Below, piece after piece: positions 44,830-56,955 of a stretch of DNA of 64,000 nucleotides. The stretch is from Sorghum bicolor (lineage: Eukaryota > Streptophyta > Magnoliopsida > Poales > Poaceae): NCBI RefSeq assembly GCF_000003195.3, contig NC_012877.2, positions 30,335,007 to 30,399,006 of the forward strand, read 5' to 3'. The position numbers were made by a program, and so were the translations under genes. Below the pieces are notes generated by a model. It was not told the origin of the DNA, ran no database searches, and saw nothing but the letters and a program-made list of their open reading frames with translations. Numbering within the stretch: position 1 is the stretch's first letter; each line of letters begins with the position of its first letter.

Positions 44830-45308
44830 TCAGTCCGCATCTTGGCCCTCACCATCCTCGCCTGCGCCTGAGCTAGTCTCAGGGGGAAGCACTTCCGGCT
44901 CGAACAACTTGGCCAACCTCTCCCCAGGGACCTCTGCGTCGTCGATCTAGGCGTGGAGCCTCTCCTCGTTCTCCGCGTCAGTCTTGGAGATGTCGGTGAC
45001 GAAGCCGTGGGACACCACCTCCATATCGTATGAAAAGCCAGAGCAGACTACCGCCATTGCCCGCTTCACTCCGATATGAAGAGCGTCCCGCACTCGATCC
45101 CTCAGCGTCGCGCCTAGGTAGCACAGCTGATCGACCAGTGCGTCGCCTCGAGCTTCCTCCCTAGACTCGTCCATGGGCTCGACCTCCCATGAGGTCGAGA
45201 GATCGCTTATCGTCGTTCGCAGCCGATGGTTCAAAGCGACCTCCCCCTCGAGCTGGGCCTTGGCGGAGCGAGCCTCGACTTGGGCGGCAAGCAGCTCATC
45301 TTTAAGCC
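44830..45308 (-). pseudogene. Tat-2 antisense gene, last exon
   Basis: 479 nt, identical in length to the Tat-1 exon. The acceptor is TTGTAG and the stop TGA at 44830-44832. A TAG at 44947-44949 interrupts it where Tat-1 has TTG. Confidence 0.8.
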
Positions 45309-45383
45309 CTACAAGGACCGACATGGATAAATTAGATAACACAAAGCACACCTCGAAAAGGAAACTCGACAACAGAAACGTAC

Positions 45384-46044
45384 TGCGAATCCTCTCCTCC
45401 ATAGCCGTGTTCTCGCCAACCAAGTTGGTGTTGGCCCTCTCGATCTCCTTGTTGGAGCGCACCAGCTCGGTGTTGGCGACGCGTAGATCCTCGATCACCT
45501 TGCCGGCTTGCGCGATGGCCCCATCTTTTTCCAACAGCACTCTCTTCAGACGATCGACGTCGTCAGAGAGGCTGCGGGATCGAGCCCGCTCCGCCTCGAG
45601 ATCCTCAAGAGCCTTCTTTATGGCCTCCTCCGTGGTGCTACTGGCGATTTCGCCATTCACACACTCCACCTTCATCCTCTGGAAGGATTCTCGGATGGAG
45701 GCCAGGTCAGTCTTGAGGAGGCCCTTCTCCTTGTCCAGGTTAGCGACGGTGTTCTTGTAAGACAAGGCCTCCTCCCGGGCCTTGGACACGGCTTCCTCGA
45801 CCATCATGGTCCGCTCCCTTAGAAGCGCAACCTCTTCCACCGCTTTCTTCGAGGCCTCTCGAGCCTCAGCTAGAGCAGCCTCCCTCTCCTTTTTCTCCTC
45901 CTCAAGCGCCAAAAGCTCTTTGTAGGCCTTGAGGAGCTTCTCCTGCGACTCCAGGAGTTTGTCCTTGAGAATGGGGAGTTGCTCCCAGCCGCCTCTCGTG
46001 GCGTGGATGAAGCTCGATTTGATGCGGGAAGTCTCTTTCAGGTC
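45384..46044 (-). pseudogene. Tat-2 antisense gene, coiled-coil exon
   Basis: 661 nt, identical in length to the Tat-1 exon and open throughout. The acceptor is CCCGCAG and the donor GTACG. The coiled-coil heptad character is retained. Confidence 0.82.
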
Positions 46045-46120
46045 CTGCGGGCCGACGATTGAGTAGTTAGAACACAAAATCAAACGTTCTATAAGGATTG
46101 AGGACTGAAAAAACACTTAC

Positions 46121-46265
46121 AAAGTAGGCCGGTCCGAGCCCGTTGTTAACAACATCGGACAGGAGCCCCACCGTATGATTCATCTAGAGGCGAAGCTCCT
46201 CGACGTGCTCCCAATTTTCGGCCTCCTTCCGGTCGTCTAAGAAAATGTTAGATTCGGACGGATCG
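46121..46265 (-). pseudogene. Tat-2 antisense gene, 3' part of exon 4
   Basis: 145 nt before the donor GTAAGTG at 46114-46120, then cut by LARD-C. A TAG replaces the Trp codon of 'LWMKH' near 46183. Confidence 0.75.
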
Positions 46266-49200
46266 TGTGGCAGAACCACCCTAATTATATGGCCCACATG
46301 CACTTGACATTGTCCTTAAGACCTCTGACTACTGCACATGAGAGTCATATAACTTGGATAGTCTGTTGGGTGCCCTTGGAGGACCCCGAATCATCCACAT
46401 TTTAACTCATACAGGATCAACATGGAGTTACCACAACATTACAACATTTGTTACAAAAATAACTTACATCGGAGTGCGGAAGATTTATAACTCAACTTAC
46501 AACATATGATGGAATATAAACAACTAAATTTCCAAAAGGTGTGTAGAGTAGCGGAAGCATCTTAGGTGAAGCTTCTAAGGTAGAAGAGGTGGATAAATCA
46601 TGTCGCGCCCACCGACATGACCTCCATTAGCAGCATAAGTCAGCACCTGCAAAAGGGGTTATAAAACCCTGAGTACTGGAGTACTCAACAAGACTTACCC
46701 GGCGGAAAAAGAGGAGAACTTAGGAATGCAGGCTTATGGTAGACAAGGAGTGGCTGAGCAAGGAGCCAAAATATTTTGCTAAAAAGCTTACTAATAGTGC
46801 ATCCTTACTTTCAAGTTTTACCCGCGAATTCCTCTCCTCAAGAGGCCGAGGAGTTCGAGGACAGTCTATCTAGTTGCTTCTCACAGACAAGTCTGTAAGT
46901 TCCTAGTCCTTAATCAAAGTATTATCTATCCAACGGCCATAGCTTCATGTCACTCTGAGTCCGGGAATTAGGACCCGAACCTCATGAGACATTTCCCCCT
47001 TTCTCATTTTACCACTTAGTTGCATATTTAACTACGATGAGGGTCGAAGGAATTGAGTCTCCCAATCGGGGAGCAACGACGATTCGAATCGCTTAGCAAT
47101 CCAGCTGGAGTTCCTAACCACCCGACATACTAAATCTTGCATATGTCAACCCAAATCGAGCTCTCCCCAAATTTGACTAGGTTCGTGGCACCCGAGAGCA
47201 CAGTACCCCACCATCCTACAGCCGATCTAGATGTTTCCCGGTCATCTCAGATCCGTAAGGTGGGTACACGCTACTCTCGCCATCGCTCCACGCCCAGTGC
47301 GCGAGTAGCTGTTCGCATCGAGGGATCACAAGACCGGGCTTACCGAGGGCAAGTGGCTAGTACTATAAATTCTCAACCCAGCAGGCCATCAACGGACCGG
47401 TCCTTAACCGACACAGTTGGAGACACTACTTTAAGACTCCATTCTTAAAGCAAGTCCACCGACCGGTCTCAAGTTGAAACATCATTGACCATAAATGTAT
47501 TCCACAACAACCCTTCAAACTTTCTTGTTTGAAAACCTATCTAATAGCAGGGCTAAGCATCACTACACAGTTGTAAAATAAAATAGGTGCCAAGGACAAG
47601 ATAACAAATATCACGGTAGTAAATGCAGCAAGTAGGTTAACCCAATTCTCAACTACGTAATGCAGCATTTTCAATTCATAAGTGATAAAAGATTTAAAAC
47701 ATTCAAGGAGGGGTTAATGCATCCGGGGCTTGCCTTGGTTGCAGAGCTGAGAGGGACCCTCAGAGGCTTCCCAAGTCTCGGATCCTACTTCTTTGAACGG
47801 AGCACCGACCTCGGGGTTCGATTCAATGGTCGCTCCTTCGGTCACGTGCACTACACGTAAAATGATGTATGCTCATGATATGCATATGACAGATATTTGA
47901 GAAGGACCGAGTTGAGTACAACTTTCCTTCTTGGTGCAAAAACAGGCTAAACAGTAACTAAAGTTGTTTATCATTTTAATGTTCTTACCCAAGAGGTTGC
48001 ATCAGTAAGCTAAGACTTTCCTTAATTTACAATTAGTCTTAATTAACTAATTATTAGTCCTTATCTAAATTAATTCTTAATTAAGTATTAGTGACAGTAA
48101 TTAAGTATTAACACCAAACAATAATTAAATGCCAAAGGTCATTAAGATTAATGACCTCAGGTCATCACACAATTCCAAAATCACTCAAATTCTAATTTGG
48201 AAGTTAAGCTACTCATTATTTAAGTAAAGGCTAGCTAAAAACAATCAACTCTATTTGCACACATAACCAGGACAGCAGCATATACGCAACTTCACTCAAC
48301 CATAATTAGAGATCCAAGCTTCCAATAAAGGTGATATTAGACTTTCTGGAAAGCTTATATAATTTTCTACAACTTTGTTATTATCTTCGAGAACTGATTT
48401 AATAGATAAAATGGCCAAACAGTATGAATAAACAATTCTGTCCAGACCTTGGACAGAATCAGACATTAAGCTTCATACATCTATAACCAGAGTTCTAGAT
48501 CACCAAAATTCATGATCCATAACATTTTGGAAAGCTTATGAAAATTACTACAATTCATCTTTTATCATGAAAGCATGATTCATAAGTTTAGCAAGTTAAA
48601 ATTACACTACTACAGAAACTGATCCAGGATTTGACAGAGGGGAACCATTTCTGAAACTTAAATTTAAACAGGCATGACTCAGAACCTATAGGGCCAAATG
48701 CCACCAAAATTTAACACCAGGTAGATACATGAATTATATACAACTTTGTTATAGACAAGTTTCACATCCAATATTATCTACCCAGAGCAATTCATAATGC
48801 TCCAGAAATTGTCGAGAAACCACTAACATTTGAATTATAGAGAAATCATATTTCATTTATGTTCCAAACTTGAACCTGGGCAAAACCCAGCTCACCAACA
48901 GTAGAAATACATCAAAGAGATACTAGAAAACATCATGGCCATCCCTAAATAAATACCTTTCATGTCTTTATTTATTTATTTAGATAAATAGACAAAGTAT
49001 AACCATATATCAAAAGTACACAATAAATTCTGAGAAAACTACAGAACCTCATATATGCTCTCCAAAGTCTACTGTATAAATTTCATGCCATTTGAATAAG
49101 TATAGCAATTTCCAAGAAAAAGATAAATTTCCATCACAAGGAAGCATGTAACAACAAGATAAATAAGAAACTCGACATTTTCTACAAATACATAGCTAAA

Positions 49201-49729
49201 TTATATATCTATATGATATAACAACCTCATATAAAGGTACAGGAACCATATTTTATATTTATTAATTTTTAGTTTAATTGTAAACTATTTAATAAGCACT
49301 AAACAAGATAAATTAATAACTTAATCATATGTCATCCAATGAATCTAAACACTTAACCACAGCACACTTACATAGTCATTAGTCTACCATAAAAGTTTCA
49401 TCTTAAAAGAAGCTATACAGCAATAGATATGAATTTCTTCCTTTTAAGCATAATTAAAAGGCATAAATCATAACTAATTCTTTTAATACAAACCATGGCC
49501 AGTTTCATATTTTTAATAAAAACTAGACATCTTAAGGAGCACAACAAAATTTGGTTCACCAAAATTGGAGTTACCAAACTCCAGATATGAATTTTCAAAG
49601 TTTCAACAAAACATCTACAAACAAGTCCTTATAGCACTATTCACCTGAGTCACAGTCTATGCAATTAGACCCCTGGAGAACTTCAATTTGTCGCGCGAAG
49701 TCCATGGTCGCGAACTGAAAACAGAGGAG

Positions 49730-51240
49730 TGTTGACGGTCCTTAAGTACTAAAATTAATAATCAAATAAACATGGAAAAGGATCAATATGAAACAAACAT
49801 CTAGAATTAGGGTTTTATCTGACAGAATTCCACGAGCTTTGGTGTTTATCTATTTCTACAGGGGGTTATCAGAGAATATGGAGAGAAGGCCCACATGTCA
49901 TGTTTACAACGAGATAATTACGTGCCGCGCAATTTTCCCCAATCTAGAAGAGTCCAGAAGCCACGGGAACGAACGAGAGCACGATCGGGCTCGGGGCAGG
50001 GCGGCCGCCCACCCCCCTTGGGCGCCCGCCCAGGGTTGGAACCCAATCGGGACTCTGCTTCGGGACAACACTCCACCGACCTAAAGGATCAATCTAAACC
50101 ACACAATCAATGTCGGTTTGATCTGACGGCCCAAATTCATTTGAAGGGACTATAAAACCAAGGCCTACCCCCTGGAAGGGAGGAGAAGAGAAGAAATCAT
50201 TATTCAGAGGTAGCCATCAAAGTTAGGGTTTAGAGCTTCTCTCCCATAGAGAATTAGAATTAGCTACTCCCTAATCCTTCAAGTTTAGAGGTTTGATTAG
50301 ATAGCAATTAGAGAAGTAGAGCACTACGCTCTGGATTCGGATCTTCGGTAATAAAGATTGGTATTATTCATATCTTTCTCTAATTCTTTGTTCTAATTGC
50401 ATTATGTCTCTAATTATTATGTTCTTAGTTTGCTCTAGTGCTATATTTGATATAGTTCTAATTGATAATGAGTTTATGTATAAGTTTGCAAAGCGCTTAG
50501 CTCTTGACGCGAGGGAGTTAGGTGATAGATCACATGTGAGCGTGGTGCTTAGATGTTATTTATCTGCAAATGTATCCTATTGGCCGGGTCGTGTGGTAGT
50601 TCGCGATAGTGACAGCTTCGTTGATTCTTATATAGTCCACCCTCCGTTGATAGGACAGGCAGAACCGGTATTGTGGAGTAAGTCATGCGATGCTTTGATT
50701 TACTTTATCAATGTTCCTTATACATGAATGAAGAGTCTTTTATACTATATATGATCTTGTAGATAACTAGAGTAGATTATGACTTAGTAGTTAGTAGATA
50801 ACTTAGAATCCATTCTCTAGCTAATCCGACATCACCTACATATGAGGAGTAGTCTATTTTCTAATCGCTGTGTTATTTACCCCTTGAACTTATAATTCAT
50901 TATCATTATTTTATGGTTTACCCCCTGCTAAAGTAAGTGACTGTGTGATGAGTTTCTCATTAGTAATCATGTTCTTGCAAGTTTATCTCTAGTCTATGCC
51001 TTGATAGATTTTGCCCCTTACTTTAATTTCATCCCTTGTCTTCTCGAGCAAAATTATAAATAACGATACCTGGAATACTTATCCTGGTGAAATGCTACAA
51101 TGAGGTGTTTTATCTGTGCGCTTGCGGATAGAATAGATTATTTTTTAGAGAGCCTTTACATTTATAAATACCTTTGTACACTCTGGCACCATGGTGGGGA
51201 TGACAACCTAGTATCTAGGTGGTGTTAGCTAGTGTCAACA
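49730..51240 (+). mobile_element. Solo LTR of an unidentified retrotransposon
   Basis: 1511 bp starting TGTTGACGG and ending GTGTCAACA, so the ends are a 7-bp inverted repeat TGTTGAC/GTCAACA. It is flanked by the 5-bp duplication AGGAG (49725-49729 and 51241-51245). Removing it restores the GC-rich block of the LARD-C LTR. A TATA box (TATAAAAC, 50151) orients it on the plus strand. It was left behind by recombination between the two LTRs of a complete element. Family not assigned. Confidence 0.9.
50151..50158 (+). promoter_or_regulatory. TATA box of the solo LTR
   Basis: 'gggactataaaacc', about 1.1 kb before the LTR end and followed by a purine-rich leader-like sequence. Confidence 0.55.
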
Positions 51241-52708
51241 AGGAGCTCGTCGGAGATCGCAGTTTCGGCGTTGGGGTGCTCTTCGGCAGAATTGGAGCAG
51301 CGGTGGAGTTCACCTGGACTCACGCACACCCTCTGGTTCCCTCTACTTGGCCAGAGGTGGTCTGTGGAGGCATGGCCACGTGAACAGCGGCACTGGCGGA
51401 GCTCTGGACGGGGCTAGGGGAAAACGTGGCGCTCCGGCCGCCGGGAAGGCGAGGGGAAGAGTTGGGGAGCATCAGGGGCTCAGCACGACTTCGTCAAGCT
51501 GCTCAGAAGTGGTGGAGAAGTATGGAGGAGGGCTGGCCACGTGAAGCGCCCACGGCGGCGCTTTCGGCCGGAGTTGAGGAAGAAAGACGGCGCCCGGACG
51601 ATTGAGAGGGGCAGGGAGGGTTCCTGGGCGTACACTGGGTTCGCAAGGATATGGTGAAGGTGTTGGAGAACTCGAATTAGTCAGAGGGGTTGCGTGTAGA
51701 AGGTATTGGACGGTGGAGCTTCACTGGGTGCTTTCGGTCGCCGGAGTAAGTGAGCTCGAGGTCGGCCGCGCGGGCGCTCAAGAGGTCGAGACACAGAGGT
51801 CGCGGGTGTCCACGTCGCGCGGTGATGCGGCTGGCAAGCAGCTGCGTGGCAGCGAGAACGCACGCGCGGCGCTGCACGGCCTGCGGCCGCGCGGTTACTG
51901 GAGCTCGTGATCCATATCGGGACACTGTAGCAAGCTCTATCCCTCCCTTCCCTGTCTTTTGCAAATTACTCTCAAAAATTGAACTGAAGTCAAATTTCTG
52001 CCAAAATAAAAGTTGTTCAAAAATTTAAAAGCTACAAAACATCCTTTAGTGCCCAGAGCTGATTCTAAGTGGAAGAGTGTGAATTTGAGGAAAACAGTTT
52101 GAAATTCAAAATTCCAATTTGGGACAAAACTGATTTGAATTGGGGCAGAATAGAAATTCCAAAATTACTTTTGATTTTTCTTAATAACTTGAAAAATTCC
52201 CAAAATAAAAGTTGTTCAATTTGATGAGCCCTACAACTTTCATGTTGGTCACTTTTCAAGATTCCAAACAGATTTTGAGTTAGGGATTCAAATTGAAAAA
52301 GGGGATAATTTCTAGAAATCTGTATTTTCAAAATTACTTTCAATTTTGTATTGAAACTTCAAAAACTCAAAACACCAAAGTTGTACACCTTGACAAGATC
52401 TACAACTTTGCTTCTGAACTCATCCCCAAATTTTGCTTAGTTTTTAAGTTACACAAAAGGGGGTAAAAACTGGGGTTGAAATTAGGGGTTTTTCTTAGTT
52501 GCCTCCCTACAACCCTCCTTAACTAGGGATTAAACAACCATCACAAGCATCACTTAACAAGATAAACACACTTTAATTCCCTAAGCACAATCAACCAAAA
52601 TAAACTTATTTTAAGTTGATGCATAATGATGTGCTTAACAAATATGCTTTGCAATGCTTATGATGACATGATCCATTTTTTAGTGTTCGTAACATCAGGG
52701 ATGTTACA

Positions 52709-54251
52709 GCCCTTCCCCCTTAAAGAAATCTCGTCTTGAGATTTCTAGGGTACTAAAACCCGGGGGGTTGAGTAATGGAAAAAGGAAATGTGTCAGTCAC
52801 ATTAACTTCTGAGAAGTTCATAAAACAATTACGATTGGTCCGAGAATTACAGCTAAGATCAACAGAATGTTGCAATCAATAAGGAATTTTAGAGAATTCA
52901 TAAGAAGATATGAATCTCCAAATGAGCTTCCAAGGAGAATGAAAACACACTAACAGTAGACTATAGTGGAGCATGACCAGAGATCCCGATGTTTAACGAG
53001 CACTATGTAGTATTTCCTTATGGTTGCAGTCCACAGGAGACTACAAGGTTCGACGCTATAACGTGATCACGGATCATGGTACCTACTATAGAGTACGGTT
53101 ACAATAGCTTTCAATCAACCTATGATGGTTATCCAAGTCAAGGGTTTTAGGTAATTCCCACAAAAATATGGGCATGGGTTCCCATGATAGGGCTCAAAGA
53201 GCGAGGGCACCTTAGTTGTGGGGCTATAATGGATCATGTCCATAACCTCGATACCTACACGCGCCCAGTAAAAATTTGTGTCATCCGGACACACAAAAGA
53301 CTCTAGGTTCCGACGCGGCACCGTGGTCACGGGACATGGCACCACTATAGGGCACCACAACAATAACCCATGTCTCACAATACCAAGAATGTAACTGAGA
53401 TCAAAAGTCGATCACAATCACAAGGTGTTTAGGGAACTCAAAGGACAACTTTGAATCCCTAAGGAGTGTCCAAAGAATGAAACACCCTAATTGTGGTCTA
53501 TAAGGGATCATGATCATATACTTTGATAACAATGAGCGCCCAACAGTATTTCCTCATGGTCATGAGCCATAGGAGACCCCAGGTTTCGACATTGTTACCT
53601 AAGTTACAAGTCATGGTACCTTAAGAGCACACAATCATAGTGTCGTTCAATCAGCACATATGTCATCAAATGACAGCAAGGAGGTAGCATGTGTCAAGTT
53701 AGATGAAATCAAGGAAGGTCACATGCATAACAAGAGAATCAAGGATTAGAATCTTATAGAGTAAAAGATTATCAATCGGTTAACGAAACCTGGTACATGA
53801 TGAGATTCATCAATAAAACAGCTATAATGAATAATAATTGTTTTTGAAGCATAAGGATGAAGTTTTAAGCATCATTATATTTTTCAAATTATGCATGATA
53901 TGCAATATGCTCGTCCTATACGTCTTCTCAACGGCGAGAGTGCTCCATCTTCATTATGTTAGTAGATTATAGGGCTTTATTTATACACTACCTTCATCGC
54001 TCTGGATGGAATGTTGCAAGACTTTTGACAAAGCATTGTTGGAGTAGTTTGATTCTTCACTTGGCTTGTTGAAGAAGAATTGAAGTCCCTTTCAATGCCT
54101 TCTATTTGAGTTAGCAGACAGTCTTCACAGAACTTGAATAGCAAGCATAAGAAAAGTTAAGGAGCATTTACAAGTTGTTGTCCTAAAAAACTTTTAATTT
54201 GTAAATTCCTTTTGAAGTTTTTCACAAGAAATGTTGCAGAAGATCCATGTA
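52709..54251 (-). other. LARD-C interior (visible part)
   Basis: Begins, next to the LTR, with the minus-strand polypurine tract (plus 'gcccttcccccttaaag') and a pol-end relic ('ctcgtcttgag'). No ORF above 90 codons. Three degenerate copies of a block of about 130 bp lie at about 52955-53100, 53220-53360 and 53500-53640, each with 'ggatcatg', 'cgcccag' and 'gcggcaccgtggtcac'-like segments. LARD-B has at least one copy (26935-27070). Confidence 0.6.
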
Positions 54252-54450
54252 TGTAACATCCCAAAAATTCACATTCAAAAATCACTTGCATTAAAAGTTA
54301 TTTTCAAAATATATTTCAAAAACTATAAAATAATTTGAGCTCTATAGTATCTCCATCTAAACCATCCATATTTTTCGTGCACAAATAACAGCAAGTACCA
54401 GCAAGCTTACATGCAAGAAAACATAGCAGTGCACCTACACGAATATATAT

Positions 54451-54560
54451 CACATGCATGCATGCAGGACGAGCATGCACCGTCCATTTGCATGCACCTG
54501 CATGCAAGGACACGGTGATTAGGCACCGTCCATTTGCATGCATCGTGCATGCAAATTAGG
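54451..54560 (+). promoter_or_regulatory. Cluster of CATGCA (RY/Sph) motifs upstream of the TATA box
   Basis: At least six CATGCA or TGCATG cores in 110 bp, including an 18-bp motif 'caccgtccatttgcatgc' present twice about 46 bp apart. It lies 60-170 bp upstream of the TATA box. RY motifs are the binding sites of B3-domain regulators such as ABI3, FUS3 and LEC2 (established knowledge). Repeated at 62785-62894. Confidence 0.6.
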
Positions 54561-54568
54561 CACCGACC

Positions 54569-56560
54569 ATGCGCTACAGTAGCATTTTTAATGGCACGCT
54601 GCTGAGCGCTTTGGCCTATAAAAAGCCAGCCTCAGGTGCTCACTCTCACCACCCGAGAAGCACGTTCACTCACTCGCTCACTCATTCTCACTTCGTGTAT
54701 ACCGTATACGGCCATACGCACAAGCCGAGCTCGACTGTCGTCGCAAGACGAGGTGAGCAGCTCATGAGCATCTCCTTGCTCTTCTCTGTCTTTCTGTAAT
54801 ATTTTCCTGTATTTTTCCTTATATTTGTCTGTACCGATTCACGGCCAAGAACTCCACGAATAGAACCATGACATACAGAAGAGCTCTAATGACCCCTGCT
54901 AATTTCTCTCTAACCATGCATGCGTGGGCCATAAGCATTAACTCCAAATAGTACATGCATGCATGCAACATGCACTACCAGCCAAACAAATGCCCACGTG
55001 AAGCATCCGTTTTTTAATCATCGTTAGCCTTTTTTGTATGATTAAAGTCCGGCCATTTCACAAATACCACATGCTAACTCTGATTTCAATAATTCTTTTT
55101 CCTAAATTCATCTAAAATCATGATCTACCTCCCATATTAATTTCATAATTTTTGGAGCTCATTTGAATTTATATGATTATTTATCTGTGCCTGTTGTATG
55201 TGTCATTCGTCGCGTATTTTAGTTGACGGAGTGAACGAGCCGAAAAACGAGAACGTTGGAGACGAGTACCGCGAGTTTGACGCCGGGGACCCGGACTGTC
55301 AGCAGGAGTTTGCCGAGGACGCCGACGGAGGCAAGTCCAACCGATCCCTCTGATGCATATTGATCCTATTTTTAAACACAACCCGTAGAAGCCATTTTAA
55401 ATATTGCATGTACAATATATGTACGAAGTATTTTCGCTGCTTAGTTAAAACCTGTTGAATAGCCATCCTTGAATTGATATTACTTGGTAATTGTCTTGTT
55501 CGAACCTAGGAACAAATAATATGCTATGATAGAAATATTATTATTTAGTATACTTAGGACTTGTTACTCATCCTGGATACTCATCGCTATATTTTTTTAA
55601 AATATAATGATTTTAAAAGTAAAAGGTGTGAGTGGTGAAAATAAATTGTGAGTATTGTGAAAGGGTTAATGAACAAGTTATAGATGTGATTACTATGGAG
55701 ATGGGGTGGATGGGATCTCTTTTGGGGATGCCCTGGTGTTGTGGCTTATACCTTGCGGGGTTAAGCGTGAAGATATCCGCCTTGTCTCGATTAAGGGCTG
55801 AGTTGATGATTCATATTGTCTAACTCATTTATCGTACAACCACTCGCCTTGCATGGGAAAGGCTTAGTCTAAATCTCTCTAGTTAGTATGGCAATCACCT
55901 AGAGGCAGGTGTGCAACGGAACACTAAGTGATGTATGTGAAATTGTGGAAATATATAAAAAGAGCTTTGTGAATTATTGTGGTATCATGAGATGTGGCCT
56001 TAGTGTTCCCGTGGTGAGCGCCATTACTTAGCTATGGAGGGTAATGACTTTGATGGATCTATGCTTGCACGACGGTGTAAGTTATGGTATCCTACTTGTG
56101 GGAAAAGTGTACAACCTCTGCAGAGTGTAAATCTATCTGGATAGCCGTGTCCGCGGTCTCGGACGGGTTATGGTTTGGTTTCAACAACTAGATGGGTTGG
56201 CATGAGTGAAAACATGTGAGAGAGTGTGATTTTGGAAATAAATGGTTGACTGCCATTGTGTTGTGGGAACAAGGGTTCGACAACACTTAAAATTGTGATC
56301 AGACCCCCATTTTTAGAACTACTATCATATGTGGAAAAAGAGTTCTTTTACAACAGTATTTGTGAAATGAAACCTTGCATGTGTAAAAAGATAGCTTTAT
56401 GCAAATAAAACTAAGCCTCATCCTTGATTTATCCATATGCATATATATTGTTATCCCCTTCCGTAGGGTAAGGTTGGATTTGCTGAGTACTTTGTACTCA
56501 CCCTTGCTTTATTAAACAGAGGAAGATCCGGACTTCGATCCCGAAGTGGCGTTCGAGTAA
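54569..56560 (+). CDS. Candidate spliced acidic ORF inside the LTR
   Basis: Three exonic segments keep one frame across two predicted introns. Segment A (open from the ATG at 54569) runs to 54752, before donor GTGAGC. Segment B is 55223-55330 (acceptor TTTTAG, donor GAG|GCAAGT, a classic GC-AG donor). Segment C is 56520-56560 (acceptor AAACAG), ending in TAA. B and C encode a very acidic peptide with 'EYREFDAGDPD' and 'DPDFDPE'. The B frame is also open in the 3' LTR (63557-63664) with only a few substitutions. Caveat: the listed ATG lies upstream of the TATA box, and no ATG in frame is seen after it, so translation would need an upstream transcript start or a non-AUG start. Function unknown. 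Confidence 0.4.
54617..54624 (+). promoter_or_regulatory. TATA box of Chromo-D
   Basis: TATAAAAA in 'ggcctataaaaagcc'; duplicated at 62951 in the 3' LTR with exactly the LTR-to-LTR offset of 8334 bp. Confidence 0.75.
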
Positions 56561-56810
56561 GGTCGTGTCTGCACCCAACTAAGCCTGTGGCATTGGGACT
56601 CGTCAGATGTTCGATTGTGATATCGTTTGTTTCTGGGTCCTTTGGACCTATGTTGTATTTTGGTGTCTTATTATTATAGCGTACCTTCCTTGTCCACGCT
56701 TATCGAGACTACTGCGCTGAAACTTATCTGATGTAATAAATGTGTTACTAGCCTCCTGGGACTAGTATTGTATCACATTTGAGTTCCTGGTTTACCAGGG
56801 GCGCTTTAGG

Positions 56811-56823
56811 TGGTATTAGAGCC
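56811..56823 (+). other. Chromo-D primer-binding site
   Basis: TGGTATTAGAGCC, one base from the common plant initiator-methionine tRNA complement TGGTATCAGAGCC. Confidence 0.85.
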
Positions 56824-56955
56824 GTAGATGGCTGTAGGACACAACCTTAGGCTTTTCTGGACCAGTATTTTACTAAATAAACGTATTTTACAAAAGTTCT
56901 TACCCTCTTCCCTCTATTTGAAAAAAATATATTTACTCTCATCTATGTCTCTCAG

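Larger units (their letters stand above)
36931..46265 (+). mobile_element. Tat-2: older Tat-lineage element, cut by LARD-C
   Basis: The 5' LTR (947 bp) begins TGTCGAGG and ends CCGACA. The same primer-binding motif as Tat-1 follows, then gag, PR, RT, RNase H, archaeal-type RNase H and INT, then the antisense gene in part. The element stops mid-exon at 46265 where LARD-C is inserted; its remainder and 3' LTR lie beyond the window. It carries at least ten in-frame stops and two frameshifts. It shows what Tat-1 lost. The left flanking 5-mer is 'ggtat'; the right cannot be checked. Confidence 0.9.
46266..52708 (-). repeat. LARD-C 3' LTR, interrupted by a solo LTR
   Basis: 6443 bp including a 1511-bp solo LTR and its 5-bp duplication, so about 4.93 kb without them. 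It has the same arrangement as LARD-B: a conserved GC block near 47040-47460, a long AT-rich part and a GC-rich island (51246-51900) near the element-5' side. Confidence 0.82.
46266..54251 (-). mobile_element. LARD-C: second long-LTR non-autonomous element, partial
   Basis: Minus-strand relative of LARD-B inserted in Tat-2. The LTR starts (minus) TGTAACATCCC at 52708 and ends TTCTGCCACA at 46266. About 1.5 kb of interior is visible before Chromo-D interrupts it at 54252. LTR blocks shared with LARD-B include 'tcggtccttaatcgacacag' versus 'ccggtccttaaccgacacag' (47397 on). The second LTR lies outside the window. No coding domain is seen. Confidence 0.82.
54252..56808 (+). repeat. Chromo-D 5' LTR
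   Basis: About 2557 bp. The right end is set by the primer-binding site two bases further on; the terminal bases read 'ttta' instead of the expected CA, so the boundary is approximate to a few bases. Confidence 0.82.
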
